Of a stretch of 64,000 nt of DNA, positions 63,127 through 64,000 are shown in pieces (position 1 is the stretch's first letter; every line of letters starts with the position of its first letter). Position numbers and translations under genes: made by a program. The notes below the pieces were generated by a model. It did not search any database and had not been told where the DNA came from. It worked only from the letters and a program-made list of their open reading frames with translations. This DNA is from an uncultured Prevotella sp. GTDB lineage: Bacteria > Bacteroidota > Bacteroidia > Bacteroidales > Bacteroidaceae. The DNA lies in NCBI GenBank assembly GCA_900315955.1, contig ONBC01000001.1, positions 97,267 to 161,266 of the forward strand, written 5' to 3'.

Positions 63127-63335
63127 GCGGCACCTCCTCCCATGAAATAAAGGAAGTCGACGCGGTCACCTTCTTTGAGCTGGGTCTGGTCCCATACGTC
63201 ACGCTCCACGAACTCCTCGTTGACCTGGACAGTCACCATCTCTGGCTGAAAGACCTTGTTTATCTTGATAAGCTCACCCAAGGTCAGGGGAAGCTGAACG
63301 TCTTGTTTCTCGTCGTTTACAATAATCTGTGCCAT
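63123..63335 (-). CDS. hcyS: ThiS/MoaD-like sulfur carrier with Gly-Gly-Gly-Ala-Ala end, HcyS-like
   Basis: Ubiquitin-fold protein of 70 residues. The N-terminal strand is AQIIVNDEKQDV, the family turn is LKEGDRVDFLYFMGGG, and two Ala follow the glycines (residues 69-70). Carriers of thiamin and molybdopterin synthesis end exactly in Gly-Gly; an extra Ala tail needs trimming, matching HcyS of Wolinella. First gene of the sulfur operon; a TAACTTTG box lies about 96 bp upstream. Confidence 0.88.
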   Translation of the reverse strand: MAQIIVNDEKQDVQLPLTLGELIKINKVFQPEMVTVQVNEEFVERDVWDQTQLKEGDRVDFLYFMGGGAA

Positions 63336-63430
63336 GATATATATTTTTTGTTGTTGTCGCTTAATGGATATTATGATCGATTGATATTTCTATCAACCAT
63401 TGCGTATTAATTAATCATCTAAATCTGCTG

Positions 63431-63438
63431 CAAAGTTA
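63431..63438 (-). promoter_or_regulatory. Candidate -7 box for the sulfur operon
   Basis: TAACTTTG on the minus strand, predicted start near 63424 and a leader of about 90 nt before hcyS. The CCAAACGTTTG palindromes lie 49-82 bp upstream. Confidence 0.6.
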
Positions 63439-63486
63439 CAAACAATAAGGTAACTGTAAAATCCCACGTCAGTGGTATTCTATATC

Positions 63487-63520
63487 CCAAACGTTTGTCA
63501 AAGTATACCAAACGTTTGGT
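63487..63520. promoter_or_regulatory. Paired palindromic operator candidate
   Basis: Perfect 14-bp palindrome ACCAAACGTTTGGT (63507-63520) and a second CCAAACGTTTG (63487-63497). Centres are 20-21 bp apart, two helical turns, so one dimer pair could bind the same face. Position upstream of the sulfur operon suggests control of hcyS; the regulator is not known. Confidence 0.55.
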
Positions 63521-63558
63521 AGGAACAAAGCGATAAACAAGGCATGAAATGCTTCATA

Positions 63559-63837
63559 CCCCCCGTCTGCGCTCGATTAGACTGGGGATGATTGATAGCT
63601 GGGAGACCCGTGCTTCGGAGATCAACTGCCTATGCTACAGCCTCACAGCCTCGGAGAACATCTATACATGCTATAGCCTCACAGCCTCGGAGAGCATCTA
63701 TACATGCTACAGCCTCGGAGAGGCTGAATTTTTCATAACCCCAGTCTAAGTGAGCGAAGCTCACGCAGACTGGGGGTGTAGGTATCGTGCTGGACTACTT
63801 GACGCCGTGCCTCGGAGAGGCACAATGCGCGAAGCGC
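63559..63837. repeat. REP-like hairpins and 36-bp tandem repeat at right edge
   Basis: Region 63336-64000 has no gene apart from regulatory sites. It holds 2.6 copies of a 36-bp repeat (63632-63726), two related hairpins with CCCCxGTCT/AGACTGGGG arms (63559-63587 and 63739-63775, the second with TGAGC-GAA-GCTCA inside), GTGCCTC-GGA-GAGGCAC (63807-63823) and GCGC-GAA-GCGC (63827-63837). Several share GCCTCGGAGAGGC. Confidence 0.75.
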
Positions 63838-63920
63838 GTAGCAACATACCCATGACCCGTTGATCCTGCTCCGGCTTGTTACGCCACGTATTGCACATCG
63901 TAGATGCATTCAGCCTCTCT

Positions 63921-63928
63921 TACCTTTG
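63921..63928 (+). promoter_or_regulatory. Candidate -7 box facing out of the window
   Basis: TACCTTTG, a full TAnnTTTG match, with no gene before the window ends; it probably serves a gene to the right. Confidence 0.5.
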
Positions 63929-64000
63929 CATCGTGATTCAGAAATGTTCTAAACTTCAGCTATAAGAGCTGATTTTTTTGTTCACACAATCTGATTTTTG

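Noticed and set aside
63549-63749. 66-residue frame with repeated CYSLTASE peptides
   Set aside because: The peptide repeat is only the 36-bp DNA repeat translated; there is no start context.
1-64000. CRISPR array, prophage or transposase
   Set aside because: No regularly spaced direct repeats with unique spacers, no phage structural genes and no transposase or integrase were seen.

Overview
The window looks like a chromosomal segment of a Bacteroidota bacterium, most likely Prevotellaceae (a Prevotella/Segatella-type gut or rumen organism). The grounds are repeated -7 boxes of the form TAnnTTTG upstream of genes, the near absence of Shine-Dalgarno sequences, gene order typical of the phylum (PorG/DUF6089-uppS-bamA-three skp paralogues; DUF6452-DUF6048), lipoproteins with short lipoboxes, and a Por-type C-terminal tail on a broken C10 protease. 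Most of the DNA is about 50-55 % G+C. AT-richer islands lie at the left edge and at 6.3-7.1 kb.

Layout. 1-5 kb: sialic acid use operon (O-acetylesterase, kelch mutarotase, MFS transporter, NanA lyase, a creatininase-family protein). 5-7 kb: gmd and a decayed PIN toxin-antitoxin pair. 7-14.6 kb: ftsH, a PatB-type C-S lyase, a MetY-like PLP enzyme, lptD. 14.8-19.3 kb: nitrite ammonification (nrfHA) with System II haem-ligation genes (ccsBA). 19.3-24.9 kb: C10 protease remnant, acyltransferase, HD phosphohydrolase, carboxyltransferase. 25-35 kb: ugd, fhs, a cation/proton antiporter, PrsW, metA. 35.7-39 kb: anaerobic ribonucleotide reductase nrdDG, followed by a candidate small RNA. 39-49 kb: envelope biogenesis cluster (uppS, bamA, three skp, murI, rbfA, LolC/E-like permease). 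49-53.9 kb: tRNA-Thr, a GT2 glycosyltransferase, small envelope proteins, apbE, and a Crp/Fnr regulator. 54-63.3 kb, minus strand: a PstSCA-like transporter and a sulfur operon.

The most interesting content is the sulfur operon at 57.0-63.3 kb. It encodes a ThiS-like carrier ending in Gly-Gly-Gly-Ala-Ala, a MoeB-like activating enzyme, a JAMM metalloprotease and a siroheme reductase. This is the gene set of protein-thiocarboxylate-dependent homocysteine synthesis described in Wolinella succinogenes (HcyS/HcyF/HcyD/Sir). The other two enzymes that route needs are encoded elsewhere in the window: a MetA with Glu111, which predicts homoserine O-acetyltransferase, and a MetY-like enzyme. The sulfate-activation half of the locus is broken as read: cysN has an internal amber codon, and a deletion has joined the N-terminal part of a siroheme-synthase gene to the last ~57 codons of cysD. 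TusA overlaps the reductase gene out of frame at a short repeat tract. Either sulfate assimilation is decaying while the carrier-protein route from sulfite or sulfide persists, or the assembly has errors here.

Other points of interest are two families of 8-9 bp tandem repeats that sit at gene ends and supply stop codons (one is translated into the start of PstS), palindrome clusters at 21, 35 and 63.5 kb, a paired perfect palindrome upstream of the sulfur operon, and a C10 protease that has lost exactly its catalytic domain.
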